From NCBI GenBank assembly GCA_000442125.1, contig KE546975.1:434001-498000 (forward strand): 64,000 bases of DNA, read 5' to 3'. Source of the DNA: Opeltia flavorubescens (Eukaryota > Ascomycota > Lecanoromycetes > Teloschistales > Teloschistaceae). Of this stretch, positions 1 through 12,700 are shown in pieces. Under the pieces are notes generated by a model. The model searched no databases, had not been told where the DNA came from, and worked only from the letters and a program-made list of their open reading frames with translations. The position numbers and the translations under genes are program-made. Position 1 is the first letter of the stretch. Every line of letters starts with the position of its first letter.

Positions 1-1230
1 ATCGGATCGCATCACGAGTAGGAAAACGCCCGCGGGAGATGAGAGAGCCAGTAGAGATCAGTGATGGCGCTCGCGCATATGCAAAAGACGAATGCAAGCG
101 GGCCTATGGCCCTAAAGCAGAAATCCGCGTCGACACAGTCTTTGGGTCTGTAAAGCAGCTGCACAATGTGGCTTGCTGGGTATTTGCAGGAATGTAACGA
201 GTACCTCTACCACATGGGAATTGATGTTTAGGGGAAAGAAACCCTGGTGGAATTGGAGATGGGTGACACCAAACAGACGCGAAAGTCGCTTCCCGCAGTT
301 GCGCAACAGGTCTGGCCTGAACTCCCACGACCGCCTCCACCGGTCGGGAATAGCCGCTGATATGAGATGGGATTGCTCCTACGGCGTTCCGTCACTTTCA
401 CTAACATTTCTATGGTCGAGGTGGCGTGGTGGGGTGGGGCTTCAGGTCCCATGCACTACCTCACTCCTGGATGCATGTGAAAAGCCCAGTCCAAGGGTGC
501 ACGAGAAAGCCAGTCCCAATGAAACAGCTCGTGCATTCCTGAAGAACAAGTCGTTATCTATCAATCGACTCGGTCCACGATCGTGCTGCCGCTTTCCCTG
601 GTTACCAGCAGCAACCGCTCCCTGGATGGACGACTCCAACACCGACGAGCAGACATGAACGAGGACAAGGACAAGGACAAGGGAGGATCGGCTGAAGCAC
701 CACGAGGATCTTCGAGCGTGGCACCAGGTCCGCAAAACTGGAATTCTCCTACCGTGTCCACCTGGCGGATAAGCGCGGGGTCGAGGAGGGATGGGGGGTC
801 TCCATTCGGCGACTAAGAAGGATAGATCGATTGCGGCTCGAATGGCAATTCTTGGAAGGCTCTCCTACACCCTTTTTCACCCGCACCTGCAGACGGCTTG
901 CAGGCAACCTCCGTCAACCGCGAACGGACTGGCGCTCCCCAAGAAACTATGGCTTGGTAATGATACGGACATGGCTCCATGCATCACGCTCCTTTCGTCC
1001 TCAAGCCCCCATTACCTTACTCGCGCGACACCATTCGACATCATTCCAAACTACCCTGGCATGCGAAACTCTCCTCTGGGTTCTCTGACGGACGATGCTG
1101 CATAATTACCATGGCCTTCTGGTCCTTACTATAAGCCCCGATACTGCTCTTGATGCTAACTCCTGTAGCGTGTCTGGTGGACTAGGCACTATCATCGCTT
1201 CATCGATGCTCACCCTCGTTCTCTTCCGTC
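1..1230. other. Upstream intergenic stretch, no confident gene
   Basis: The longest open frame is a 161-codon frame at 173-658 (+). It has no recognisable domain, and overlapping frames of similar size lie on the other strand. I see no intron-joined protein of a known family here. The stretch probably holds the promoter and 5' leader of the glycosyltransferase gene starting at 1231, plus the flank of a gene outside the window. Confidence 0.4.
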
Positions 1231-2733
1231 ATGTTCTCCTGTCCTCGTCTCTTCGTGTCATTGTTGTGAGTCGGCCACTATGCATCGAGCAATCCGTTTG
1301 ACAACCGCTCAACTGATAATGCAAGCCTTTATCGTTATCTCCGTCTCGCGGTGAACCTTTTGGCGTTTTGCATGCATCGCCCAGTTCCTCTACCGGAAAA
1401 CCCGCGTCTGACCTCCCAGAACGTCACCGTTGTAATTCCTTCCCTCCAAGGAGATGGAGGCGAGCTGTGGGAAACCATCAAGAGCATCCTCGCAACAGAA
1501 CCGCATGAGATCATCTTGATAACCGTTGGAGCCCAAGAACAGCGTGCGAAACGGATAGCCAAGGAGCTCAACCTCTCCAGAGTCCGCATTTACAGTGTTT
1601 CTCAGCCCAACAAACGTCGTCAGATGGTTCGTGCCATTCCGGAGATCCAGACCGAGATTACCATCTTTGCCGATGACGATGTTACGTGGCCCTCAACCCT
1701 TCTTCCGTGGATGTTGGCACCCCTTGAAGACAAACGCTATGGAGGTGTTGGTACCAACCAAAGACTTCGGCGCGCTGAGCATCCCAATTTACAGCAGCGG
1801 ATATGGGGCTACTTGGGCGCTCTCTACCTTGAACGAAGGAATTTCGACTGTGCTTCCTGTATGGTCATCGACGGTGGCCTACCGTGCTTATCTGGAAGGA
1901 CCGTAGCCTATCGATCGAGTATCCTGAAGGATCCAGCTTTCACATATGAGTTTACGCACGAGGAGTGGCTTGGCCAGTATCAGCTCAACGCTGACGACGA
2001 CAACTTCATTACGAGATGGCTCATTTCTCACGGCCAGAAAATCTCATATCAGCATCACAAGCAAGCAGAAGTCCTCACCACTCTGGAAGATAACCCCAAG
2101 TTTCTCAGACAGTGTCTACGGTGGTCCCGAAGTAATTGGCGGAGCAACATAACCAGCCTGTTCTGTGACGGTCATATTTGGATGTAAGTCTGGTTGGACT
2201 GTACCCGGGTTACACTGGATTGTTGACACTACAGGCAGGCATCAGCCGTGGAGCACCTACGCTGTTTATTTGACCACGGTGTCCCACTGGGCGCTTGCCT
2301 GGGACACATTCTTGATTTACCTCTTCTTTGACATGGCCAAGTGCTGGCCGAATAATTCACGAGACATGGGCCTAGCGGTCCTTGTAGGCTGGATGTTCTT
2401 GAGCAAGTTCTTGAAATTGTTGGGGCACTATGTCCGGTATCCAGGAGACTTCCTTCTATTACCCGTGTCAATCTTTTTCGGTTACTTTCACGGCTTAATC
2501 AAGGGCTATGCNATGTTGTCTTTGAACGTGGTATGTGCTTCAGCTTGTTCCATAGTCCATACCCCGGCACATACAACCACTGTGAGCAAGATGGTGGAAG
2601 CTAACGGGGTGTATAGACTGCATGGGGTAGCCGTGAGGGCGCCGATGATGACGATGCGTATCGTATGATTCGTGTCAGTCCGAAGCATCAAGAAGGCCTC
2701 GGATACCAGGATACAGTATGCAACACACAATAA
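1231..2733 (+). CDS. GT2 family membrane polysaccharide synthase (Cps1/hyaluronan-synthase-like)
   Basis: Four exons, 1231-1265, 1326-2183, 2239-2530 and 2617-2733, give 433 aa. After a short N-terminal hydrophobic stretch comes a type-2 glycosyltransferase domain: the TVVIPS strand, a DDD metal/nucleotide-sugar motif near residue 128 (FADDDV), an acceptor-side NADDD near 234, and the processive-enzyme QxxRW motif (QCLRW) near 273. The C-terminal part has about three membrane segments, including the YPGDFLLLPVS stretch typical of fungal members, then a WGSREG tail. The family adds sugars from nucleotide sugars to a growing polysaccharide at the plasma membrane; the product here cannot be read from sequence. 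The first exon (12 residues) is the weakest part of the model; it was chosen because GTGAGT, a CTGAT branch and AAG join it in frame to the conserved YRYLRL. One N lies at 2512 inside a transmembrane codon. Confidence 0.8.
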
Positions 2734-2898
2734 ATCACAGCGCCAGTGTGGTGATGCGATGCAGGACCGATCCTCTCGCTACGTTTTCTCCAACTCGTTT
2801 CCATTGGCCGCCACACGCTCAGCCCTAATGCACATCGGCTTGCAGCTAGTGGAAGGTGGCTCTAATTTTGGTGGCTATCTACTGTACTATACTTCGGG

Positions 2899-3161
2899 AT
2901 GATTTACGACTTGATGACGGCGTTTGCTAGATTGGGACTTTGGGAGGAACGGGCGGCACCTTTGATGAAAAAGTCTTTTCTCGAGCGTATCAGCGATCTT
3001 GCGTTGCAGCATCTACACCATAATGTAATGTTCAATCTCCTAGTATTCGACTGGCTGTAAGCACTCTTTAAGAAGTCCTGGCTTTATCCCTTCTCTTGTC
3101 CAGCATAACGGTGGGGTACATGCTCCTGCAACAAATCAGCGTCAGAAAGGGGGTCCGATAG
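2899..3161 (+). other. Small two-exon ORF, possible relic of a membrane acyltransferase-like gene
   Basis: An ATG frame at 2899-3056 joins through a 47-bp candidate intron (3057-3103, GTAAGC..CCAG) to 3104-3161, giving about 71 aa. The text YDLMTAFARLGLWEE resembles, weakly, the region of fungal wax-synthase-like acyltransferases where a GL motif precedes the catalytic segment. It is far too short for such an enzyme (about 400 aa) and the key residues are absent. It may be a decayed remnant or chance. No partner exon was found upstream. Confidence 0.2.
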
Positions 3162-4902
3162 CGAGATGCCTTAGCTCCCGCTTACCATGGTCCACGCTAG
3201 ATACAATGTATCACGGCCAGAACATTTGGTGTGGAGCTGAGTTTACGTGCCCCGTCGAGAGAGGTTCTCGAAGATGAGGAAAAGGGTTTCGGTGATAGGG
3301 GGAGGCGTACTGCAAGTCTTTTGTGAATGACATGGTCTCGGGTGGGACAGCGCATCTGGCATACCGCTGCCATAACTTAATCTGTGTGCAACCACAATCG
3401 GTTCAGCGTGTGCAAGTTGAGAGGCCAGATCAAGATCGATATCAGTACGCCAAGACACGACGATTTCGGTTGGGACGCACGCACATCCCACATCACTAAC
3501 CTAACTCTCTACCGCACGTCATCACTTCAACTCATGCTGAACTACCGATGTACTCATACACGGAAACATAAGTTCCTATCCAGCCACCAACTCTTGATGA
3601 CTAGGCCTACTTCTACAAGAAGGATGAAGGGACGGTAGGAGTACATCCAACTCGGTGAGGAGGATGGAGAAACACTGGTACCCTGTACTTCCAGCGGCTA
3701 CTTCTTAGCCATCTAGCCTATCTTTCCGCTGATCCTTTCACAGTCCAATCACGCGACCAGACCCTTCTCCATCAAATTCCCCACACGACGGCAACATGCA
3801 CAGACCGTCCAGCGCCCCCAACGTACTCAACAAGAGCCTTGACACCCGGTCCCATGTCCTTGTGCGATGTCTTGCATGACCCGCTACTGTGCCCAACGCC
3901 TCCCGGCGCTCACATGACTTGCTATATCGCACATCCAGTCAGAATCTCACTGGTACTGGTAGAGTCTTGCGTTTTCCGATCTGCTACATACGCCATTCCT
4001 GCACTCAACGCTTGAAACAATCCAGAAACGATTTCTACTGGTACATACTGTGGTGTGAGGCATTTAAAGACCCTACTTTCGATCGTCCACTCTCGGCTTG
4101 ACCGCACTTTCGAGCCTCCGTGCAAGTGCTTTTCACTCTTTGGCGGCGGGCAGCCGAGAGGGACGGATATATAACACTGCATGAGTGGCGCTTATACTCC
4201 GAATTCAGTTGATCATATCATGGAGATGCTAAACTTCTAGGAGACCCACGTCCAATACACGTGCTATCCCTTGATCATTGATTCAAGCGGCAAAGCTTGA
4301 GCACAGAATTTCACTATGAAATTCTGACTCTGAGCGTGTAATGGATCGTCTACTAGGTCCGCTCCAGCACTTATGTCGATCAAGCTCTTCAGTGTTTCAG
4401 CAATTAATAATGCCAGTTAATCTGTGAACATCAGCTCGTCAGGTTAAGCCCGAAGCTGGGATTGGCTAATGACAAAGTGAGAATCGTGGTCGTGTCTTGC
4501 ATCCCCCGAAAGTTCAATGCAATTCGGAATCTTCTTCTTATCACCTTTGCCTTTCTTTTCGTATCCGATATGTACAACTAAATTGTATTCAACCGTTGGC
4601 CTTTTTCCCTCATTTTCTTCAGTGTTTTCTTTTGTAAAAAACGGTAGTCGACATGCTTTCTTGCTAACGGGGACGTTCTCCAATAGCAGAAGACCGGTCA
4701 GGACATCATGCTTATAATGTGGCTTTTTTTGGTTCGGTTAGGAAATCCCCTTCTCAGCTATTGCGATTCGTAACAACAGGGCTCGTCATGAAGCTCGCTC
4801 ATCCAAACGAAAGGGAAAACAATAGATAGTCGAGACTCATCATCTGGACTGGGACACACCAACTTCTGATATAACACAATTTTGCCAAATCCCCTGTATG
4901 TG
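3162..4902. other. Intergenic stretch between GT2 and amidase genes
   Basis: About 1.7 kb with only short unrelated frames on both strands. None shows a domain or can be spliced into a known protein. T-rich runs occur around 4530-4640. The right end is the 3' flank of the amidase gene. I see no repeat boundaries or RNA gene. Confidence 0.4.
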
Positions 4903-6854
4903 CTACTCCTCTCCACTCGGACTTATTTCCTCGACTCCCATCCACCCTTTCGCATCCTCCCATCCCTTCGCCCTTCCCACTCTCTCCTCCCCGTGCTTCC
5001 AAGCCCACTCCTCACCACACTTTCCCCACTCCAGCAAGCCCTCCTCATTTCCCCACTCTCCCATCGCCATCAACCCTACCGGCACCTTCCCTTCTTCCCC
5101 TCTTCCGTCCCCATTTACCATACCCACAGGTATCGTGATCGCCGGACACCCGGTGAAATTGGCTAACCAAACATACCTCATACTTCTCAAGCTCATGTTC
5201 GCGTCACTAACCCCACGACTCAGATCGGCCTCGCCACCACTGATTCTCCAACCCGCATTCGGCGTCGTCGGAGTCACAATGAGGAGTCCCGGGTACTGCT
5301 GAAAGAGGTGCGCGAGATGCGACATCAGTAGACTGCGGAGTTTTTGCGCGAGGAGAAGATTATTGGCCGGTGTACGTGCGCCTACGCTGAGGAGCAGTTT
5401 ATTCGATGCTGTCAGAGTGGCTGGTGGAGGGGAAGGAAGACCGCCGCTTATCTCCGAGAGGATGGTCATGGCATGGGCAAGCTGACCAGCGTGCAGATGC
5501 GGGAGAGTGATAGGTAGGGTTTCATAACCGCAGGTAGGGGAAGTATAGTGCGCTATTGCTGCCTCACAGGCTGAGAGTACTGAGGGGTCAGCGGACTCGA
5601 ACCAAGGTTTGCAGATCCCCAGGAACTTTTTCCCACCAGAAGTTGATGTTGATGCGGAAGAGGGTGATGGAGGAGTAAAGAGAGCAGAGGAAGGGTTCTG
5701 AGGGTCTGGGGTGGCAAGTAGACGGTACGCGAGTTCCAAGTCTTGCATGCTCGAGGCTATAGGGCCATGGACGCCGTTCGAAGAGGCTAGGGACAGAGTC
5801 GGCGAGATGGAGATGCGGCCGTGGGAGGGCTTAAGTCCGTAGAGGCCGCAATAGGAGGCTGGAATACGGATCGAGCCCCCGCCGTCTGCGCCGTGAGCAA
5901 TGGGTATTAAACCTGAGGCGACAGCGTAGGCTGAGCCGCCCGAGGAACCGCCGGTGTAGTATTGCGGGTTGTGAGGATTGAGAGGGGTGCCATGGTTGGG
6001 ATTATTATTTGTTGTATCTTTCCCACCATGTTGACTATTAGTCAAAACCTTACGCAATGAATAGGAAAATGGAGTCATAGTTACTTACCTAAGCCTAATT
6101 CATGCATATTAAGTTTTCCAATGATGATTGCGCCAGCGTCTTCAAATTTCTGGATACACCAGCTCGTCCCTCCCTCTTTGCGGGTGAAGTCTAAAGGAGA
6201 GCCCAGGCTCTTCTCATAGCCGTCGAGGTCCAGCTCATCTTTGATAGCTACAGGGACGCCGTCGAGCGGGGAGAGGGGTTTCCCGGCTGCGTAACGTGAT
6301 GTAGAGCCTTCGGCAGCGGCAAGCACTTTCTCGGGGATGATCTGCAGGAAGGCGGTGCTGTGGGATTTCGAAGCGGAGATACGGGAAAGAAGTCCTTCGA
6401 TTACTTTGGTAGGAGTGGATTTTTCAGAATTGTAGAGGCTGGTGTAGGCGGCGGCGGAATGGTGCTGATTATTATATGACTGTGAGGTTTTACTTGCAAA
6501 GGCTCCATTGTTCCGAACCTCCTTGGCAGGATCAAGAAGCCTGATGACGGTAGGATCGTATCTTGGTTCATAGTTATCAAGATCTTTGATCTGACGGAGG
6601 GAACCAAAACCAGTGTTAGTCCAGAGAAAAGAGGATATAAGATTGATCTTTGTCGAGCTAACTTACTGTTAGTCGATCAAGGGAAGTCTAACATGGAAAA
6701 GGAAAGCATACAGGGAACCAATGACTGCTAACGGGAGACCTCTGACGACCGGGTTATTGGCCAGCGGTGCAGCGTAGGAAGATGTTTCTGGGGCTTCCCG
6801 AGGTTGAGGATATCCATAGAATTGGACTTGGTCTTCTCTTTTTGGTGCAGACAT
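4903..6854 (-). CDS. Amidase signature family hydrolase
   Basis: Minus-strand exons 6712-6854, 6089-6657 and 4903-6017 give 608 aa. The introns (54 and 71 bp) carry CTAAC/CTAAT branch sites. An N-terminal anchor-like segment lies near residues 33-55 (PLAVIGSL, then LISSFLW). The amidase signature is complete: Lys about 187 in VAIKDE, cis-Ser about 262 in GGSSGGS, and the nucleophile Ser about 286 in DGGGSIRIPAS, with the 24-residue Ser-Ser spacing of the family. The reaction is hydrolysis of a C-N amide bond; the substrate (fatty acid amides, small aliphatic or aryl amides) cannot be told. It is not a tRNA amidotransferase subunit judging by its membrane-like N terminus and resemblance to stand-alone fungal amidases. 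It is divergently transcribed from the D-lactate dehydrogenase gene, 431 bp away. Confidence 0.88.
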
Positions 6855-7285
6855 CTTAATGAAAAAGCTTATTGAAAATTAAAGTAGAAGGGAAAAGGGA
6901 CAAGGACAACGCAGGTATATCACTTCGGAAAAGCAATTAACAATATAACGGACATGAATATCTACGCCCCTTAAATGCTTAGACTGTAATATTCCTAGAT
7001 GTGAACTTCCAAACACCGTTGACAGGAACCTACGTGAATTTGGCTCTATGTTTCCCTTGTTCAGCTCGCATTGAAGCCCTTATACTCGGCGATGAGTGTT
7101 ACATCTATGTTCAATCGTTCTTACGGAAAGCCAGTCGGTACGAATAGCTCGAAAAAACGGCTTCGGAGCCATTCCGCCTTTTTCGTCATTTCGAAACCTC
7201 GTTTTCTCCGCATGTCCATGGAGACGTGCCAAAGTTCCCCTTTCGAGACCACTTACTTGCAATCGGCACCTCTTCGACTCTGGAA
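6855..7285. promoter_or_regulatory. Divergent promoter region, amidase / D-lactate dehydrogenase
   Basis: These 431 bp separate the ATGs of two head-to-head genes, so both promoters must lie here. No clear TATA box or named operator was recognised. Open frames inside it are short and overlap on both strands. Confidence 0.4.
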
Positions 7286-9219
7286 ATGGCAAAGAAGTCA
7301 CTAATTCCTTCTGTTGAACTTCTCCATGCCTTTGGGAGACCTCCAATATCTCAACAATATCTATACCGAATATCCACGGGAAGTCACCGCGCATTCCATT
7401 TTTCTCGTGTTTCTAGAGAAGAAGAACGACTACAAAAGTCTTTCCACGGGCAACTATACGAGAGTACATCTGAGCGAGTGCAACGTGAGCGCAAAGAGCA
7501 GGAACGCTTTGCCGAACTACGCAATGAAAGCAATAGAGGAAGAAGGGGTGCTATAACAGCTCGTATAGCTCCACGATGACAATGACATCAAGTCATAATT
7601 TTGCTGACCTCTGCAAGTCCTTGTTTCCTCTTCATTGCTTTGCTACTTCCTCGGCACTCAGAAGTATCGCCCCCCATCGCCCAAATCCACCCTTCCCGTC
7701 GGAGGTACTGATCCACCGTACCATAAAACCGGCAGCGCCAATCTACAAGCAGCGTGGGCCGACTTTGTCGATATACTGGGGGAAGAAAACGTCTCGACCA
7801 AGGAAGGAGACTTGCAGTATCATTCTGGCTCGGAATGGTCCTCTTACACTACCAAAGACACCGAGAAGCCCTTTCTTATTGTCTTTCCATCATCAACGGA
7901 AGAAGTTAGTAAAATCGTCAAAATATGCTACGACCGTCGGATTCCTGTGACAGCATACTCTGGTGGAACAAGTCTGGAGGGACACTTCTCGCCCACGAGA
8001 GGGGGCATATGTATGGATTTTCGGCGGATGGATAAGATACTCCAGCTGCATAAGGAGGATCTAGATGTCATTGTTCAGCCCGCTTTGGGTTGGGAATACC
8101 TCAATGAAGAATTGGCCAAGGACGGTCTTTTCTTCCCTCCTGACCCTGGCCCAGGTGCCATGATCGGAGGGATGGTAGGCACAGGTTGCTCTGGCACAAA
8201 CGCCTATCGCTACGGCACAATGCGTGAATGGGTTCTTAGCTTGACGGTCGTCCTTCCAGACGGTACTGTCATCAAAACTCGGCAGCGACCACGCAAAAGC
8301 AGCGCAGGTTACGATCTCACACGTCTATTCATTGGCAGTGAAGGCACGCTAGGTCTCGTGACCGAGGCAACGCTCAAAGTCACGGTGAAACCAAAAAGCG
8401 AGAGCGTAGCGGTTGCGAGCTTCCCCACCGTTCGCGATGCCGCGGAGTGTGTCGCAAGGGTTGTAGGGGAAGGTATCCCCATTGCCGCCATTGAAGTCCT
8501 GGACGATGTCCAAATGAAGTGCATCAACGATGCCGGATCTACATCCAGAGAATGGAAAGAGATGCCCACTCTCTTCTTCAAATTCACAGGTAATCCCTCC
8601 GGTGTCAAAGAACAAATCTCTCAGGTGCAGAAAGTGGCCAAAGCAAAAGGCAGTAAAACCTTTGATTTTGCGAGGAACACAGACGAGGCGCAGGAGTTGT
8701 GGAGCGCAAGGAAAGAGGCTTTATGGAGCGTAATGGCGAAGAGAAGGGATGAGAGCGATCATGTATGGACGACGGACGTGGCGGTCCCGATCAGTAGGTT
8801 GCCTGATATAATCGAGGAGACAAAGGAGGACATGAGTAGGAGTGGGCTGTTGGCGGCAATGGTGGGACACGTTGGGGATGGGAACTTTCATGGTATCCGA
8901 GCCTCCTCTACGCATAATCTATGCAGAGCTCTTATTGACGGATTGTACAGCAATCATCCTCTTCAATGATCGCGAACGTAAAATTGCAGAAGACGTCGTG
9001 CATCGCATGGTCAAGCGGGCGGTTGAAATGGAAGGCACTGTCACTGGCGAACACGGTGTTGGTCTCATCAAACGGGACTACCTGGCCCATGAACTGGGCG
9101 AATCAACGGTCGATGCGATGAGAAAAATAAAACAAGCTTTTGATCCGCTATGCATCCTCAATTGCGACAAGGTCGTCAGAGCGGAGAAGCCGAAGTCAGG
9201 AGAAATAAAGCCATGGTAA
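7286..9219 (+). CDS. DLD1: Mitochondrial D-lactate dehydrogenase (cytochrome), FAD-linked
   Basis: Exons 7286-7562, 7618-8892 and 8951-9219 give 606 aa. The N terminus is basic and Ser-rich like a mitochondrial presequence (RAFHFSRVSR). A hydrophobic stretch at residues 93-105 follows, split by the first intron, as in inner-membrane-anchored Dld1. The FAD-binding PCMH domain starts near residue 150 and contains SGGTSLEGH (about 207), PDPGPGAMIGG, GTGCSGTNAYRYGT and GSEGTLGLV. The C-terminal FAD-oxidase domain has VGHVGDGNFH (about 509), split by intron 2, and GEHGVG (about 550). The enzyme oxidises D-lactate to pyruvate and passes electrons to cytochrome c. Start chosen as the first in-frame ATG; a longer frame exists only with a non-ATG start. 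A glycolate-oxidase-type relative is possible, but the length and presequence favour Dld1. Confidence 0.92.
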
Positions 9220-9788
9220 GTGTAAGAGATGTTGGTCGCCATTCGCTTCGTCCAATGCCTACGAAAAACACCGGTCCATGTCGAAGTACCGATGGCATCA
9301 AGGTCACCAGGACCGACTTTCGATGGCTATTGCTAAAGCCTTCTCAACCGGCTCCCATCCCTCGGGTCAACTCTGAGGGAAAGCAATTTTGGTATGGCCA
9401 AAGGGTCAAAAGAGGGAAGTTGACCTCTCAGTTGAGGATCTGCGGAATACTGGCATTCTCTGTCGACGGAAAACCGACAAACTTGTACCGATACTAGGCA
9501 GAACATGATTAATTTTTATTGCCTTTCTCGTCCTCATTTACGGTCTATCAGGATTCACTCTAGTAAGATCAATCCAAGTTAAAGTCCTGACAAGTGTCTG
9601 ACAAAGGAATATAGCGCCTTTGGTATAAATGGTGGTAGAACTCGAGAAACCAAGAGGAAATTATCCAGAAATGCATTCTTCTATCATTGCCTGTATGAGG
9701 CCAATTTTTGAGGACCACTTATGTTTCTATGCTTGTGGTTGCAATCGGCTTGCCATGCTTTTCTCATGTCTCGTTATCCCTTATTGCC
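9220..9788. other. Convergent 3' flanks of D-lactate dehydrogenase and het-c
   Basis: About 570 bp between two stop codons facing each other. It should hold both 3' UTRs and polyadenylation sites. No further gene is visible; the 119-codon frame at 9629-9988 (+) mirrors the repetitive 3' end of het-c. Confidence 0.45.
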
Positions 9789-12700
9789 TCAGTAATCGTC
9801 ACCGTAGCCCCCACCACCACCGCCATATCCTCCACCAGACTGCTGATATTCTTCACCTCCACCTCCACCTCCACCTTCATACCCCTCATCATCTCCACCC
9901 CCATAGCCCCGGTCTCCGCCCGAATATTCCTCTTCCCTCTCCTCTTCCCTCTCATTGTACTCATGCGCAAGCGCAGCGCCACCAATAGCACCAGCACCAA
10001 GACCCAGAGCAGCTCCACCGAATGCACCCATACCTCTTCGCTCCTCACGAGCTGGCTCTTGTTGGTATCCGCCTCCATAGCCGCCACCGTATTGCTGCTG
10101 TCCACCATATCCACCCGACCCGTAACGTTCCCCGCCTCCATACTCTTGCCGGCCTTCACCGTAGCTTTGCCGACCATAGTCTCCCCCTCCAGACTGCTGC
10201 TGCCCTCCGTAACCTGCACTTCCTCCATACTCTTCTCTCCTCTCTCCATATCCCCCACCGTACTCTTCTCTTCTCTCCCCATAACCTCCTCCATACTCCT
10301 GCCTTCTCTCACCGTACCCGCCACCATACTTGCGCTCTTTCTCCTCGTCGTCGCTTGAATCACTTCCACTACCCTTCTTCTTGTGCTTCTTCTCTTTCTT
10401 GTGCTTCTTCTTTTCACTACTATCTGAATCACTGCCATACTTCTTCCCCTCATGGTGCTCGCTCCGTCGGTAGTACTCGCCCTCAGCATCCCTCCCTTCT
10501 TTCCGGACCTCACTTTGCCACTCACCCGCCGGTCCTTCGAATCTCGTTTCAGTAGACTGCTCGTATCCGCCACCGTACGTGGGGCGAGTATCACGAACGA
10601 ATGTTTCGCCGTAGGCGCCGTATCCACCCACTCCGCTGCGGTCATCTTGTTGGTAGCGCTGATATTCCTGTCTTTGGCCTCCACTTGCATACGTGGTCTG
10701 AGAGTACTCTGCTTGGCCATATCGCTGCTGTTCGCTACCATATTGAGGATGACTATACCCTGTTTCGGTAACAGCCTGCGTGTAATTGCCATCTTCGTCG
10801 TATCTTTGCTTGCCATACGTCTGCTTCTGGGCTTTGGATCCACCGAAAGCATCCCCTAGAAGGTCACTGCCTACGCCGCCCACAATACCACCAACGAGAC
10901 CTCCGATGGCGCCTCCACCGACGGCTTCTTCGGCAAATTTGCCGATGTCGGATGAAGAGCCACCGCCGCCGCTTTGGGAAGGTCTCGTCTTGCCAGAGTA
11001 GCCGCTGTCATACTTTGATTCCCCGGCTAGCGCAGCAGTGATTTCGCCAAGAACACCCCCAGCTGCCAGACCACCAATTGCTCCGGAACTCTGGGCTGTT
11101 TTTGTGGTTGGCATTCCGAGAGGCTTACCACAACCATGACCACTATCATGGACGCCGGGCTTATGGTTACGACCTTCTTCGACTCCATCGCGGCTGAGCT
11201 GGTCACGCAAAATCTGACGCTCGCGCTCGTCCTTCGAACCCCACCATTGCTCGACAACGTTGAACATGAGGCGGCGACCGTCCACTGCGCCATCGCTGCC
11301 ATAATCACGCAGAGAAGGATGATGGAACACGCCATTGACTATGCGGGTGATGGTACGATCAATGTCGATGCGTTCGTCATCCCAGCAGGCAATCAGTTGA
11401 GGAACGACCCACTTGAGTACTTGACTAGCGACCTTTCCGGCTGGTTCATTGAGAATGTTAGAAAAGTGATCTTTAGAGAGCATGGAGTGAGTGGGATCGG
11501 ATGAATAATCATCGCGAAAGACTATTAGCTGTTTTTCTTTGCTGCTTTGGATGATTTCTGAGGAGCCAGTATTGAGCTCAGTCTTGACCTGATTGATGAT
11601 TGGGAGGACAAAAGGGGCAAGGAGGCCGAAGACGAAGATGTTAATTTGCTCTATTTTTCATTAAACCCGGTTTGTTAGGGACATTGCAGATTACATTACC
11701 TTGTAGTTGCTCGATCAAATCAGGGAGAATTGGGATCTTGTCAATAGCTTCCGTGATCGATTGCATCATCTCATCATGCCATTCAAGAATAGGATATATC
11801 TGCCTCTGACACTCTTGCAGATGAAGCGTGAATGCTTCTGGTTCCCGCGGACTTATATGAGTGTTCTGCATCTGTGCTGATTGTGCGTTCATCTGTAATT
11901 CATCGGCCTTCCCAGCTTGGTCTTTTCCCCCAAACAAGCCGCTAGGGACTTGGTTCAACAAATCCTGTAATATACTTGTGTTGTTGCCGTTGTTTTGTGA
12001 TTGTTCAATTGTGCTTTGAAGATCCTGAATCTCAGATTGAGTCGCTTTGTCGGAGAATTCTCCCATGACACTGTGTAGGAAATCCACCCCACCGAAAGTT
12101 CCAGTGATTATCGGAAACACAGACCGTCGATTTTCTGGTAGGGTGATCTGCGTGTTTCGCCCTACATGAGGGAATACGTTTCGTTCTCCGAGCTCGATCA
12201 AGGTCAATTCTGTGTAGTTGGAATGAGCGGAGTAATCTTCGAGGCAATGACACCCAGTCCCAAGGAGTCGCAAAGCCTCGTAGAGATCTGCCTTGTTTTG
12301 ACTTCGAGCATACTGCCTTCCCAATTGGATACTTCGGCCAAAAAGGTTGCGAACCAAGCCAGCCGAAGTGGCTATCCCCATTCCTTCTGACGCAATGTAG
12401 TTCTTAAGTCCTGTTTGAGGGTTGATCGAGAGTTCTCGACGCTCGTCCACCGGTCCTCGAAGTCTCCTATCATATTGTCGAGCATCGATGTTGTCTGCGT
12501 ACTATTGAGGATTAGCAATCGTTGGGGTGAAAGGAGAGACGGTCATTCGACTTGCATACGTCTTTGGGGTTGTCAATGTGTTCTTCCGGTCTGTAGCATC
12601 CAAGCCGTTCGGTCGTGACTTCAAATTCCTTCGTAGCATAGCCAAAGCTCATGAAGCCCAGCACCCAGAGGAGAATTCGGATTGCTTCCGCACTGACATA

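Noticed and set aside
2184-2235. First acceptor (ACTACAG) for GT2 intron 2
   Set aside because: It gives the wrong frame; the next AG (GGCAG, ending 2238) gives the conserved IWMHQPW and an overall multiple of three.
4882-5302. Plus-strand frames of 94 and 134 codons
   Set aside because: They are antisense to the well-supported amidase 3' exon and are Pro/Ser-rich shadows.
5580-5605. tRNA-like B-box (GGTTCGAGTCC on the minus strand)
   Set aside because: It lies inside the amidase coding exon, encodes conserved residues, and has no matching A box or cloverleaf arms.
9708-10852. Long frames opposite and offset to het-c (216, 177 and 362 codons)
   Set aside because: They mirror the repetitive Gly/Tyr codons of het-c, giving Ser/Thr/Leu- or Arg/Met-rich text without domains.
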